A stretch of 64,000 nt of DNA from DSVZ01 sp964568145 (GTDB lineage: Bacteria; Verrucomicrobiota; Verrucomicrobiia; Limisphaerales; J093). The position numbers and the translations under genes were made by a program. The first letter of the stretch is position 1; each line of letters starts with the position of its first letter. Location: positions 1 to 64,000 of the forward strand of contig CAZMOZ010000009.1 of assembly GCA_964568145.1 (NCBI GenBank), read 5' to 3'. The notes beneath the pieces are model-generated. The model had not been told where the DNA came from, searched no databases, and saw nothing but the letters and a program-made list of their open reading frames with translations. Of the stretch, positions 1 to 7,995 are shown one piece after another.

Positions 1-1037
1 GCGTGCCAGCGGCGGTCCATGCCGTGGGGCGTCACCGTGCGCTCGGCCAGCAGGGCGTTGCTCAGCTTCGTCACCAGCTCGCTGGCGGGCGCGTCCGGGC
101 CAAGCACCGGCAGTTCGACTTTGATCACGCCCATCAACGGGTAATCCATGTAGCGCCGCAGCCGCAGCCGCAGATACCAGACGGCCACAGTGCGGTCTTG
201 GGTGCGTGCCTTCCAGGCCAGTGTGCGGTTGCCTTCGGGCAAATCGGCCAGCAACTGCCACAGATTGACCTCGCGGCCTTTGCCGCCCCGGCCCAGTTTG
301 AACCGGGGCGTCTCGCTGAAATTCTTGGCCACGCTCACCACCCGCGGCTGCTCCGTGCCGTAGATGCGCCCCAACTCCTCAAAGAACTTGGCAAACCGGA
401 TCGAGCCGTCGCTCACCAGCCAGCCTGCGGGTTTGGACTGCAACACCGCCACCATCGCCTCGGCCTCGGCGAGGATCATGGCCTGCCGCATCGAGTCGTC
501 GGCCCGCCGACGCAAGTCCTGTGTGGCCTGGCCGTGCGCCTCGATGTCCGCCAGTTCGTTGTCCGGGCCGAGATTGGCCACGATCTCCTGCAGCTTGTCC
601 CGGACCGGCTGGCTGATCTGGCTGAAGGCCACTAGCAACAGGTTGCGCTGCCTGTGCACGGCGATCTTCAGCCGCCCGTTGTCCTCGCGCTCCAACGCGG
701 CGCAGCCGACTTGGCCGATGATCACCGGCGTCTGGCGGTCGTGCTCCAGCGCCGTGCCGGCAAAGAACGACCGCATCGAGCCGTCTTGGAAATAGCGGAA
801 CAGGTGCTCCTCGGTGCGCTTGAGCGGCTGGAGGGGCACGTAGGTGTCGCTCTGGCCGAACTCGAACGGCTCGTCCAGCAACGTGTCGTCCTTGGTGATT
901 TTGCCGTCCTCGATCTCGTCAATGTCCGGGTGCAGTTCCTCCTCGGTCGCGCCGCCCACCGCCGGCAGCACGTCGGTCTGCCGCGACAGCACTTCGAGCG
1001 CGGCTTGCAGGCGAAAGAGTTGAGGCAGGCGGTTCAT
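1..1037 (-). CDS. NurA-like nuclease domain protein (partial, runs off left edge)
   Basis: The minus-strand frame is open from an ATG at 1037 to the window edge (about 345 codons, no stop seen). It shows an acidic DGS motif near residue 85 in the context YFQDGSMRSFFAGT, a second DGS near residue 210, a 'VVSVAKNF' strand near 235, and a C-terminal stretch with 'GVIKVELP'. This order (first catalytic Asp, second Asp-Gly, Lys-containing strand, C-terminal R/E-P strand) resembles the NurA 5'-3' nuclease family, which usually works with the hexameric ATPase HerA in DNA end resection and in several phage-defence systems. No HerA is visible here, but it could lie left of the window. The gene is downstream of the DUF3800 gene and the restriction-modification genes in the same orientation. 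NurA assignment is by motif recognition and is moderately sure. Confidence 0.55.
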   Translation of the reverse strand, partial: MNRLPQLFRLQAALEVLSRQTDVLPAVGGATEEELHPDIDEIEDGKITKDDTLLDEPFEFGQSDTYVPLQPLKRTEEHLFRYFQDGSMRSFFAGTALEHDRQTPVIIGQVGCAALEREDNGRLKIAVHRQRNLLLVAFSQISQPVRDKLQEIVANLGPDNELADIEAHGQATQDLRRRADDSMRQAMILAEAEAMVAVLQSKPAGWLVSDGSIRFAKFFEELGRIYGTEQPRVVSVAKNFSETPRFKLGRGGKGREVNLWQLLADLPEGNRTLAWKARTQDRTVAVWYLRLRLRRYMDYPLMGVIKVELPVLGPDAPASELVTKLSNALLAERTVTPHGMDRRWH

Positions 1038-1142
1038 GGCGGCGTCAAAGAATCTTTGCGCTTGCGCCCAGAGCAGATTGGGCGCAAATTACGGGCGCAG
1101 GTTCGAACCCGCCTTTAGCGGCGGCTGTAGATCCTGCTCCCC

Positions 1143-1164
1143 GGGGCTTCCGCGAGGAAGCCCC
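1143..1164. other. Perfect 9-bp stem hairpin with GCGA tetraloop
   Basis: GGGGCTTCC and GGAAGCCCC form a perfect inverted repeat around a GCGA loop, 7 bases past the end of the DUF3800 gene and about 105 bases before the NurA-like start. It has no T-run on the minus strand, so a simple Rho-independent terminator is not supported. It could be an attenuator, a processing site, or one of the intergenic hairpin repeats seen elsewhere. Confidence 0.5.
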
Positions 1165-1171
1165 TGCCGTT

Positions 1172-1891
1172 TCAGGGCCGTAGAATTCCCTCTGGGTCAT
1201 AGCGCGTGGCGGCAGTGACCAAAATCGGCCGCAGTTTTTCAAAAGCCTTGTCCAATCCATACCGTCTCAGCCGCTCGGTCGGTCGTTCCCGCCGCAGAAG
1301 GCTGAAAGCGGCGAAATCCACCAATTGAATAAAATACGACTGGTCAGACCTCTTGAAAACCGGATCTTCCACAATGCGCTGGAGCGGGATGTTCCTCGAA
1401 AACGCCCCGGTGTCCAGCCACGCCCCAAAACGGCTGGGAATGGGATTGTAAACGCCCATGCGCCGCACCAGCCGGGTGATGTCGCTTTCCTTGCCCTCGT
1501 CGCACAACAGCACCGCGTGGCTGTCCCACGCAACGAGTGTGCGCTCAATCCGATTGATCAGCCGCTCAAAGGCTTGCTCGGCACGCCCTTTGGGGAAGCA
1601 GGCGTTGAACAGTTGCGCCCCCGGGAGCAGGGCCACCAATTCCAAGGCTTGCTGAAAAATCTTCGCCCGTTGAAACTTGGTGACCACCCGATCCGCGATG
1701 TCGCCCCGGCCTGAAACGAACTTCCAAGCGTGCAATTCTTTGTAAACGTAGATTCCGTAGGTGCGTTTCAAATCCCGCCGAAATTCCTTCAGTTTGGCGA
1801 AGCAAACGCGCCACTGCTCCACGGGAATCGCCAGTGCCGAAAAAACCGCAATTTGCTCGTCCGCGGAGTCCTCGATGTAAATCAAGTGCAT
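1172..1891 (-). CDS. DUF3800 domain protein
   Basis: A 239-residue protein starting at ATG 1891. It opens with MHLIYIEDSADE, matching the usual DUF3800 opening in which a hydrophobic strand precedes acidic residues ('YIDESG'). Near residue 200 it has FIQLVDFAAFSLLRRE, which resembles the conserved 'LQLADLLAY' helix of this family. DUF3800 proteins are predicted RNase-H-like nucleases of unknown substrate and are often found near restriction systems and mobile elements. The start lies 3 bases after the stop of the small ORF upstream, so it is probably co-transcribed with the restriction-modification genes. The precise function is unknown. Confidence 0.75.
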   Translation of the reverse strand: MHLIYIEDSADEQIAVFSALAIPVEQWRVCFAKLKEFRRDLKRTYGIYVYKELHAWKFVSGRGDIADRVVTKFQRAKIFQQALELVALLPGAQLFNACFPKGRAEQAFERLINRIERTLVAWDSHAVLLCDEGKESDITRLVRRMGVYNPIPSRFGAWLDTGAFSRNIPLQRIVEDPVFKRSDQSYFIQLVDFAAFSLLRRERPTERLRRYGLDKAFEKLRPILVTAATRYDPEGILRP

Positions 1892-1894
1892 GGC

Positions 1895-2050
1895 CTATTG
1901 CCCAAGTTCTTCGTGGAGTGCGGCATCACCGGGATTCTGCTCCTTCGGCGCGGTGACGTAAAGGTCGCGGTAGGCGGACTGGATGGCGCGCAGGCCGGCG
2001 GCGTCCACGCCCCACAACTGGGCGCAGAGCGCGTCCAGGGTCTCGTGCAT
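1895..2050 (-). CDS. Small hypothetical protein (51 aa)
   Basis: A short frame from ATG 2050 to TAG at 1895-1897 encodes about 51 residues beginning MHETLDALCAQLWGVD and ending in HEELGQ. It fits tightly between the endonuclease-like gene (stop at 2081) and the DUF3800 start (1891), all on the minus strand. That spacing and the lack of any better gene on either strand support it. It is mostly helical and acidic with no recognised domain. It could be a small regulator or accessory subunit of the adjacent restriction cluster, or a chance ORF. Confidence 0.45.
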   Translation of the reverse strand: MHETLDALCAQLWGVDAAGLRAIQSAYRDLYVTAPKEQNPGDAALHEELGQ

Positions 2051-2080
2051 CGGCGCGGCGGCGGCCAAATCTCACCGACC

Positions 2081-2968
2081 CTACGCGAATCCCCTCAGGA
2101 ACGCGATGGCCTCGGCGCGTTTCGGGAACGTGGCCTCGATCTTTGCACCGGTGTTGAACCGCACCTGAACCTCAAACGCTTCGCGAGGTTCGCCGTCCTC
2201 CCGCAACCGATACGTTTTCTCTTCTTCGATCAGGTAGGCGATGGCGCTTTCGATGTCGGCGCACTCCACCGAATGGCCGCGCAGCACCGTCAACCGCACC
2301 GAAACGACCCGCCGCGTGATGGCGGCCTCAAGACGTTGTTTGAAGCCCTCGATTTCCGCCTTGTGCAGCGTGTGCAGTATGGCCAAAAGGCGTTGGGTGG
2401 CCTGCGGCTGCGGGAGCGATTCCCATCTGGCGATTTTGGTGCGGAATTCGTTCTCGCTTGTCCCGCCCATGCCGTCCTCGGAGGAAGCGTCAATCCCGAG
2501 TTCGCGGAACGCCTTCAGAATGGATTCGTAGGGCACGTGGAGCACGGCGAACCCCTTGGATTCCAGTTGGTGGACTGCATTCTGGGTGAACTCGCCGGCC
2601 AGCACCGCGCCCAGAAAGGGTTGATACCTGGAGAAGGTCAGAGCCACTGGCATGACCGCCGCCTCGATTTCCTGGGCCTTGTTCTTGGAGTGCTTGGTGT
2701 ATCGCCGCCAGGCGGATTCAATGAATGCGACCGGGATACCGCGCGTTTCCTCCGAGCCACCGCGCTCCAAGACGTAGTCGAGGTCGTGCCGGTTGCCAAA
2801 GCCGTCCTGCCACATGACCTTGTTTTGGCCGCCCCGAGCTTTGCGAGGGCGCTTGAAGTCGAGGTAAAGGCCGTGCCGACGGGCAACGTCGGTCAGGATG
2901 TCCCGAACAAAGGCTTCAAAACAGTCTCCGATAATCTGCCCCCAGCGATGCGCGTAAGATTCGGCCAT
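2081..2968 (-). CDS. Restriction endonuclease-like protein paired with the upstream DNA methyltransferase
   Basis: A 295-residue protein, taking the ATG at 2968 (MAESYAHRWGQ); a longer frame reaches 3019 but would overlap the methyltransferase stop at 2979. Residues ~60-100 contain HDLDYVLERGG followed by VAFIESAWRRYTKHSKNKAQ. A D-x(n)-E-x-AWR pattern in a Lys-rich helix is what a PD-(D/E)XK-type nuclease core would show. Such proteins often sit directly after an m4C/m6A methyltransferase gene, as here (10-base gap). The likely role is the cleavage subunit of a type II restriction-modification system. The family match is recalled from motif pattern; the recognition sequence cannot be predicted. 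Confidence 0.65.
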   Translation of the reverse strand: MAESYAHRWGQIIGDCFEAFVRDILTDVARRHGLYLDFKRPRKARGGQNKVMWQDGFGNRHDLDYVLERGGSEETRGIPVAFIESAWRRYTKHSKNKAQEIEAAVMPVALTFSRYQPFLGAVLAGEFTQNAVHQLESKGFAVLHVPYESILKAFRELGIDASSEDGMGGTSENEFRTKIARWESLPQPQATQRLLAILHTLHKAEIEGFKQRLEAAITRRVVSVRLTVLRGHSVECADIESAIAYLIEEEKTYRLREDGEPREAFEVQVRFNTGAKIEATFPKRAEAIAFLRGFA

Positions 2969-2978
2969 GCTCCCCCCG

Positions 2979-4346
2979 TTATCCGCGCACCCACAGATGC
3001 CCCTCGCACAAGGGCACACGATGCTTCCGGTTCTTCCACTTCACGTTGCGGTCACGAAGCCTTTCGAAGGTCCATGAGTTGAATCCCGCCGCCCGCGCCA
3101 GCTTGCCCAACCATTCGATGACCGGCACGTAAACTCCGTAGGGCGCGGAATCCCCGATGACCCAACAGACCTCGCAGGGGGAAGCGCAAACGCGGCGCAA
3201 CGCCTGCCAGACCTGCGCCATGTCGAGGAAATAGCAGGCCACCATGTTGTTGTAGGTCTTCTTGCCGCCGCGTTCCAGCCGCACTTTGGACAGCGCGCGA
3301 CAGACGGCGACGATTTCGTCACGGATGGGAGCAAGTTCCGGCGAAGCGAGCACCGCGTCGAGGTCCACCGCGCCCGGGGGAACGTGCTGCGAACAGGCGC
3401 GGACCAGGTGTTTTCTCACCGCCTCCTGAAGGTCGCCCCAACCGCGAATCTCACCCATGAAAGCCATTTCGAGGCGGGTGGCGTCGGCGTAGTCGTAGTT
3501 GTTCGCGTAAGGCGGTGACGTGACGACCAGGTTGGCCCAGGCTTCCGGCACAGTGGCGCAACGACGGGCATCGTCCAGGCGCAGCCTGGCCAGCGGCCTG
3601 GCTCTCCGAGCCATGAAGCGGATGTCCGCCGCGATCATTTGCACCGTCTTGTGCAGGGCCACCTCGGGCGCGGGTGGCGCGGTCTTGCGGCGTCCGGGCA
3701 GGACGTATTGCCAAGGAGCAGTGCCGGCCTCGGAGGTGATGCGCAGCGATGCGACCAACGCCATCCAAAGCAGTTCTGCCTCGGGCGTGCCGTCCTGCTC
3801 GCGTTCCACGGCCTGGCGAAACCGGTCCAGGAAATCCAGCGTTTCAGGCCCGAAACATTTACGGATGAGGTCGGGGTAGCGATTGGTCGCCTGCGTCTGC
3901 CGGGCAAAGCGGAAGGCGTTCTCCGCCTTGCTCAAAAAACGATCCGGATCGGCGGTGTAGTTGAGCTTGGCTTTGGCCACACGGTAAACGAAGGGGTGCG
4001 CTTCCAAGCCATAAGATTCGACGCTCATTTCGTCGCAGGCCAGACACGTCGTGCCCGAGCCCACGAACGGATCAAGAACACAAAGTTCAACGCCCCGTCG
4101 TTCCGCCAATAGCCACTTCACCCACTCGGCTGAAAAACCGGCGCTGTAGCGAAACCATCGATGCACCGGCAGGCGCAGATTGTCGAGGAAGTTGGACGTA
4201 TGGCCGGCGATTTCCAGAGCCGGGCGCACCTCCCGGGTCTCCACATAGCCTTCAAACAGGTCGAGCACAGCCTGCTGGTAGTCCTCCCGCAGCTTGAGCA
4301 GGACTTCATAGCCCTTCGGCTCTGGATATTTCATCACCGAAGCCAT
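2979..4346 (-). CDS. DNA methyltransferase (type II restriction-modification, amino-methyltransferase)
   Basis: A 455-residue protein. The SAM-binding motif I LDPFVGSGTT lies at residues 91-100, followed by GLEAHPFVY (motif II region). The catalytic motif IV TSPPY is at 276-280 (VVTSPPYANNYDY). TSPPY with motif I first is typical of m4C or m6A amino-methyltransferases that protect host DNA from a partner endonuclease. The N-terminal 60 residues are a helical extension. The ATG at 4346 was used; an in-frame ATG at 4334 is an alternative. The endonuclease-like gene follows 10 bases after the stop. The truncated N6-methylase upstream ends only 9 bases before this start, suggesting an insertion or deletion junction there. 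Confidence 0.85.
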   Translation of the reverse strand: MASVMKYPEPKGYEVLLKLREDYQQAVLDLFEGYVETREVRPALEIAGHTSNFLDNLRLPVHRWFRYSAGFSAEWVKWLLAERRGVELCVLDPFVGSGTTCLACDEMSVESYGLEAHPFVYRVAKAKLNYTADPDRFLSKAENAFRFARQTQATNRYPDLIRKCFGPETLDFLDRFRQAVEREQDGTPEAELLWMALVASLRITSEAGTAPWQYVLPGRRKTAPPAPEVALHKTVQMIAADIRFMARRARPLARLRLDDARRCATVPEAWANLVVTSPPYANNYDYADATRLEMAFMGEIRGWGDLQEAVRKHLVRACSQHVPPGAVDLDAVLASPELAPIRDEIVAVCRALSKVRLERGGKKTYNNMVACYFLDMAQVWQALRRVCASPCEVCWVIGDSAPYGVYVPVIEWLGKLARAAGFNSWTFERLRDRNVKWKNRKHRVPLCEGHLWVRG

Positions 4347-4355
4347 GTGAAAACT

Positions 4356-5759
4356 CTATTCGGCCAGCGATGTTTTGCGAGCTTTTTGCGCGACTGCCAA
4401 CCGGCAGGCGCGACGTGGACCAGATGCATCGGCAGCGCGACATTGATCGCGCAGATTGGCGCTCGCGGGCAGGGAGTTGGCGCGGCTGGCGTTGATGGCC
4501 ATGATGAGGAACGTGCCCGAGATGCAGGTGGGGTCGAGCAGGCGCACGTCCGGGTCGCCGCGGAAACGGCCGCCGTCGAGCATGTTCAGGACGCGCTGGG
4601 CCAGCCAGTCGGGCGTGTAGTATTCGCCCAATGCCTTGCGGATGTGCGGCGAGACCAGCCGGTGGTAGAGCTTCTTGAGCATGTCCTGCGTGGGCGCGGG
4701 CGCAAGGTCGAGGGTGGCGGGGTCGTAGTCGGCCAGCCGCTCGACGACGGCGCGGAGGCTGGCGGCCAATTCGGGCGTGAAGAAGCGCACATACCACGCG
4801 AAAAAATCACCTTCCAAGAAGTTGCGGATCCCGGCGGCGCGGAACGGGCCGCCCTGTTCGAGGTCAGTGAATTGCCGGACCAGTTGCTGGTTGTCCAAGC
4901 CCTTCCAAGCAGCGAGCGGGGGCGTGGGCAGGTCGGTGTAGCGGCCGACGATGACGTAGGCCAGCAGCTTGGTGAGAATGGCGAAGAAGGTGTGCGTGGC
5001 GAAGAAGAAGCGGTTGAGGTCGAGCTTCTCCTGCGGGATGCCGAAGGCGCGCACCATGCGGCGCAGTTCGGCTTCGTTGGCGAGCTTGACGCGCCATTGC
5101 TCGTATTCGGTGACCGCGCCGAAGAACTGCGCCCATTGGTCGAAGATGGCGGCCAGTGCCGGGGCGGTGGCGTGGCTCTCCAGCGCCTGATAGAGCGCCC
5201 GGACGGCGCGCTGGGTGCGGGCGTTTTCGGCGGAGAAATCCTCGGCCAGATACTCCGGCAGCAGGGCGACGCCGGACTGGAGCGAGAAGAAGTAGTCGAG
5301 GAAGCGTTTGCACGTGGCCTCGTTGACCGGGACGGGGTCGGCGGCCTCCCAGCGGCGCTCGGGCTTGGTGAGGAAGATGAACCAGTGGCCGTCGGTGCAG
5401 CAGCCGACGATGCGGCCAGCGCGCTCGCGGGTGACCCAGAACAGGTTGTCGCCGTAGCGTTGGGCCTGGGCGATGGTCTCGCGGTTTTTGGTGGCGTCGT
5501 TGGAAGGCTTGAGCGAGCCGGGCTTTTCCCACTCGATGATGAAGCGGTTGTAGATGGTGTCGGCCCGGCCCGAACTGCCCAGCGTGACCTCGGTGTGCTG
5601 CACCAGCTCGATGCCGGAACGCTGGGCGAGCGCGAGGAGGTGGGCTTCGACGGCGTCACGGAAGGGCTTTTCCAAGGCTCCCGGCCGGGCGGCGCGTTCG
5701 AAAACGGCGGCGAGTTCTCTGGCATGGTTACACATTGGGCTGAGGGTAATTGGGGGCAT
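4356..5759 (-). pseudogene. Truncated N6-adenine methylase / type IIG-like restriction enzyme (N-terminal part)
   Basis: The 467-codon frame (start chosen at ATG 5759; ATG 5735 is possible) begins with a restriction-enzyme-like N-terminal region including FIIEWEKPGSLK (residues ~95-106). It ends shortly after the start of an N6-methylase domain: GEYYTPDWLAQRVL and motif I LLDPTCISGTFL near residues 407-418. In this family motif I is normally DPTCGSGTF; here Gly is replaced by Ile. Only about 45 low-complexity residues follow, so the catalytic NPPY motif and target-recognition domain are missing. The frame stops 9 bases before the next gene. The most likely reading is a 3'-deleted remnant, probably non-functional, joined to the adjacent restriction-modification cluster. 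Confidence 0.7.
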
Positions 5760-5804
5760 GTTGGGTTCCAAGCCCGGGCTCAAAAGCATCATGGAAAATC
5801 CTCG

Positions 5805-6479
5805 ATGCCCTTCACGCCCTGGGCGGGCACAAGCCTGCGTTGTCTCTGGCCCGGATTGCGGCTGCAGGAGACCCGCAACAGCGCGAACCAGTTTGTGCCG
5901 GGGGTGTATCACTTCCCGCTACCCGGGGCGTTTCGCGACCCGGTGTTCCGCCCCAGCCGCACCTGCCACGTGGTTTTTGACCGCGAGGTGTTCCAGCGCG
6001 TGCGGGACGAGGACCTGGGCACGGTGCGCGGTCAACCCATCCGGCCCGTGCTGGCGGGATTTGGTGAGCCGGTCACGGTCTGGCTGTTTCAGAGCGCGAT
6101 GGAAGCGCGACCGGGCGAGAGCGCCTTTTGCCTGCGTGCAGGCGAGGACTGGCCGCACGGCGAAGGCTGGCTGCTGGTCTATGGCCTCCGTTGGCAGGGG
6201 CAGACACGGCGTCTGTGCGCGCCTGATTCGCTGGTGGGGGTTTTTTACACAGCAGCGGAGGTACCGCGCTCGCTGAACGTCAGAGAGCTTTTACGCCTGC
6301 TGGAACAAGCGGATGACTCTCGTCCTGCAAAAACACCCGATTTGCAGGAGGCGCCCGAGCTCACCCCGGGCCGGAGCCTGGCCCGGCAGATTCTCCGGGA
6401 GCGCCTGGCCGGGCGGGAACCAGCCGCACAAACCACCGCCGGGTTGTCGCTGTTGATGGCGGCCCGAATCACGGGGTAA
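5805..6479 (+). CDS. Hypothetical protein (224 aa)
   Basis: A plus-strand frame from ATG 5805, preceded by GGAAA at a sensible distance, to TAA 6477-6479. Codon use shows strong G/C at third positions in the first two-thirds, and the translation looks like a real globular protein (for example VYHFPLPGAFRDPVF, WLLVYGLRWQGQTRR). No transmembrane segment or signal peptide is seen. It is divergent from the truncated methylase, with which it shares a very short upstream region, and ends about 100 bases before tyrA. I do not recognise the family. The C-terminal 60 residues are richer in charged and small residues and may be a linker. Confidence 0.5.
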   Translation: MPFTPWAGTSLRCLWPGLRLQETRNSANQFVPGVYHFPLPGAFRDPVFRPSRTCHVVFDREVFQRVRDEDLGTVRGQPIRPVLAGFGEPVTVWLFQSAMEARPGESAFCLRAGEDWPHGEGWLLVYGLRWQGQTRRLCAPDSLVGVFYTAAEVPRSLNVRELLRLLEQADDSRPAKTPDLQEAPELTPGRSLARQILRERLAGREPAAQTTAGLSLLMAARITG

Positions 6480-6581
6480 CGGCCGCCGCCGCGCTCCGCG
6501 CCGGCGCCGGGGCCGCCGTGAAGTTGAACCAGAACCCGCGCCGGGATTGGCAAGCGCCGGCGGCTGGGGAATGCTGCGCGC

Positions 6582-7724
6582 ATGAGCGCCGATTCCGAAA
6601 ACGCCCCGCCCGAGCTGGCGGCCCTGCGCCGCGACATTGACGCGATTGACGCGCAGATCGTGGACCTGCTGGCCCGGCGCGCGGCTGCGGTCCACGAAGT
6701 GGTGCGCCTCAAGAAGGCCGCCGGGCTGCCGGTCTATCACCCCGCGCGCGAGGAAGACCTCATTTCGCAGCGGCGCGACCAGGCCGCCCGCGCCGGGCTG
6801 GACCCCGATCACGTCGAGGAACTGTATCGCTGCATCGTGCGCCAGTCGCGCGTGCGCCAGACCGCGCACGTGGCCAAGACCGGGGTGCGACCGGGCGCGA
6901 CCGTGCTCATCGTCGGCGGGCGGGGCCGGATGGGCGCGTACTTCGCGCGCTGGTTGGCCGAGTCGGGCTACGTGGTGCGGGTCCTGGAAGCCGGGGACTG
7001 GCCGCGGGCCGGCCCGTTGTGCGCCGGCGCGGCGCTGGCGCTGGTGAGCGTGCCCATTGACCGCACGGTGGAGGTCATCCGCCGGCTGGGGCCGCTGCTG
7101 CCGGCGGATTGCGTGCTGGCGGACCTGACCAGCCTCAAGCGCGAGCCCGTGGCCGCGATGCTGGCGGCGCACGCGGGTCCGGTCGTGGGTCTGCACCCGC
7201 TCTTCGGCCCGACCACCGTCTCGATGGACCAGCAGGTGGTGGTGGCCACGCCCGGCCGCGACCCCGCCGCCTGCCAGTGGGTGCTGGATCAGCTCGCGGA
7301 CTGGGGCAACATCGTGCTGCGTCTGGACCCGGCCGAGCATGACGAATTGATGGACCTTGTGCAGGGCGTGCGGCACTTCGCCACCTTCGCGTTCGGCCGG
7401 TTCCTGGCCGAGCGCAACGTGAACCTGGCGCGCACGCTGGAGTTCTCCAGCCCGATCTACCGGCTCGAGCTGGGCATGATCGGCCGGCTGTTCGCGCAGG
7501 ACGCGGCCATGTACGCGCAGATCATCTGCGCGTCGCCGCAACGGCTGGCGTTGCTGCGCGAGTACGCCGCCTCGCTCCGGCGGAGCTGCGAACTGCTCGA
7601 ACAGGCCGGGCCCGAGGCGTTCTGCCGCGAGTTCGCGCGCGTCGCCGGGTGGTTCGGGCCGTTCTGCGGGCAGGCCTTGCGCGAAAGCACCTTCCTGATC
7701 GAAAAGCTGGTCGAGCGGTTCTGA
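6582..7724 (+). CDS. tyrA: Bifunctional chorismate mutase / prephenate dehydrogenase (T-protein)
   Basis: 380 residues. Residues ~10-95 form an AroQ-type chorismate mutase helix bundle (LRRDIDAIDAQIVDLLARR and an arginine/lysine-rich VVRLKKAAGLPVYHPAREE). A Rossmann dinucleotide motif VGGRGRMG follows at ~111-118, and a prephenate dehydrogenase domain with GLHPLFGPTT near 205 and a conserved helical C-terminal half. It converts chorismate to prephenate and then to 4-hydroxyphenylpyruvate with NAD+, the tyrosine branch of aromatic amino acid synthesis, in the cytoplasm. Length and domain order match the enterobacterial TyrA T-protein. It stands alone; no other aro genes are nearby. Confidence 0.93.
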   Translation: MSADSENAPPELAALRRDIDAIDAQIVDLLARRAAAVHEVVRLKKAAGLPVYHPAREEDLISQRRDQAARAGLDPDHVEELYRCIVRQSRVRQTAHVAKTGVRPGATVLIVGGRGRMGAYFARWLAESGYVVRVLEAGDWPRAGPLCAGAALALVSVPIDRTVEVIRRLGPLLPADCVLADLTSLKREPVAAMLAAHAGPVVGLHPLFGPTTVSMDQQVVVATPGRDPAACQWVLDQLADWGNIVLRLDPAEHDELMDLVQGVRHFATFAFGRFLAERNVNLARTLEFSSPIYRLELGMIGRLFAQDAAMYAQIICASPQRLALLREYAASLRRSCELLEQAGPEAFCREFARVAGWFGPFCGQALRESTFLIEKLVERF

Positions 7725-7738
7725 GGCGGGGCCAAAAG

Positions 7739-7838
7739 CGGTTAAATGAGCGAATGGTTAAAGGGATTGCATGGGCGGAAGCTTTGCCCGGCGGCCACGC
7801 AGCTCATTTGACCGTTCACCTTTTCACTCATTTAACCG
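7739..7838. repeat. 100-bp intergenic element with perfect 12-bp terminal inverted repeat
   Basis: CGGTTAAATGAG at 7739-7750 is perfectly complementary to CTCATTTAACCG at 7827-7838, with a second nested arm (AATGGTTAAAGGG). A related element lies at 57716-57846. Both start right after a stop codon within the same context TGAGGCGGGGC. It could act as a transcription end signal for tyrA or be a small mobile repeat. Confidence 0.75.
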
Positions 7839-7995
7839 GCCGGGCCCCGCCCGAGCCGTCGGGGCCTCCGGCCGCGCTTTTTCAGGGCCTCAACGCCGCG
7901 GGCCGCGCGGCGGGGCGAAATTTTTCACCCCCGGCGGCTTGACAACGCACGGCCAGCAGGAGATGGCTGGGCGCACAACACAGCACAAATCAGCC

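Noticed and set aside
3..635. Plus-strand ORF opposite the NurA-like gene, and similar long plus-strand ORFs to 4112
   Set aside because: They are antisense shadows: compositionally odd (Ala/Arg/Gly/His-rich), no family motif, while the minus strand carries recognisable proteins.
1090..1112. GGTTCGAACC word near 1101 resembling a tRNA T-arm
   Set aside because: No acceptor stem, anticodon arm or D-arm can be folded around it on either strand.
4161..5804. Left part of a very long plus-strand ORF ending at 6479
   Set aside because: This part is the antisense shadow of the truncated methylase; only the section from 5805 has natural protein character.
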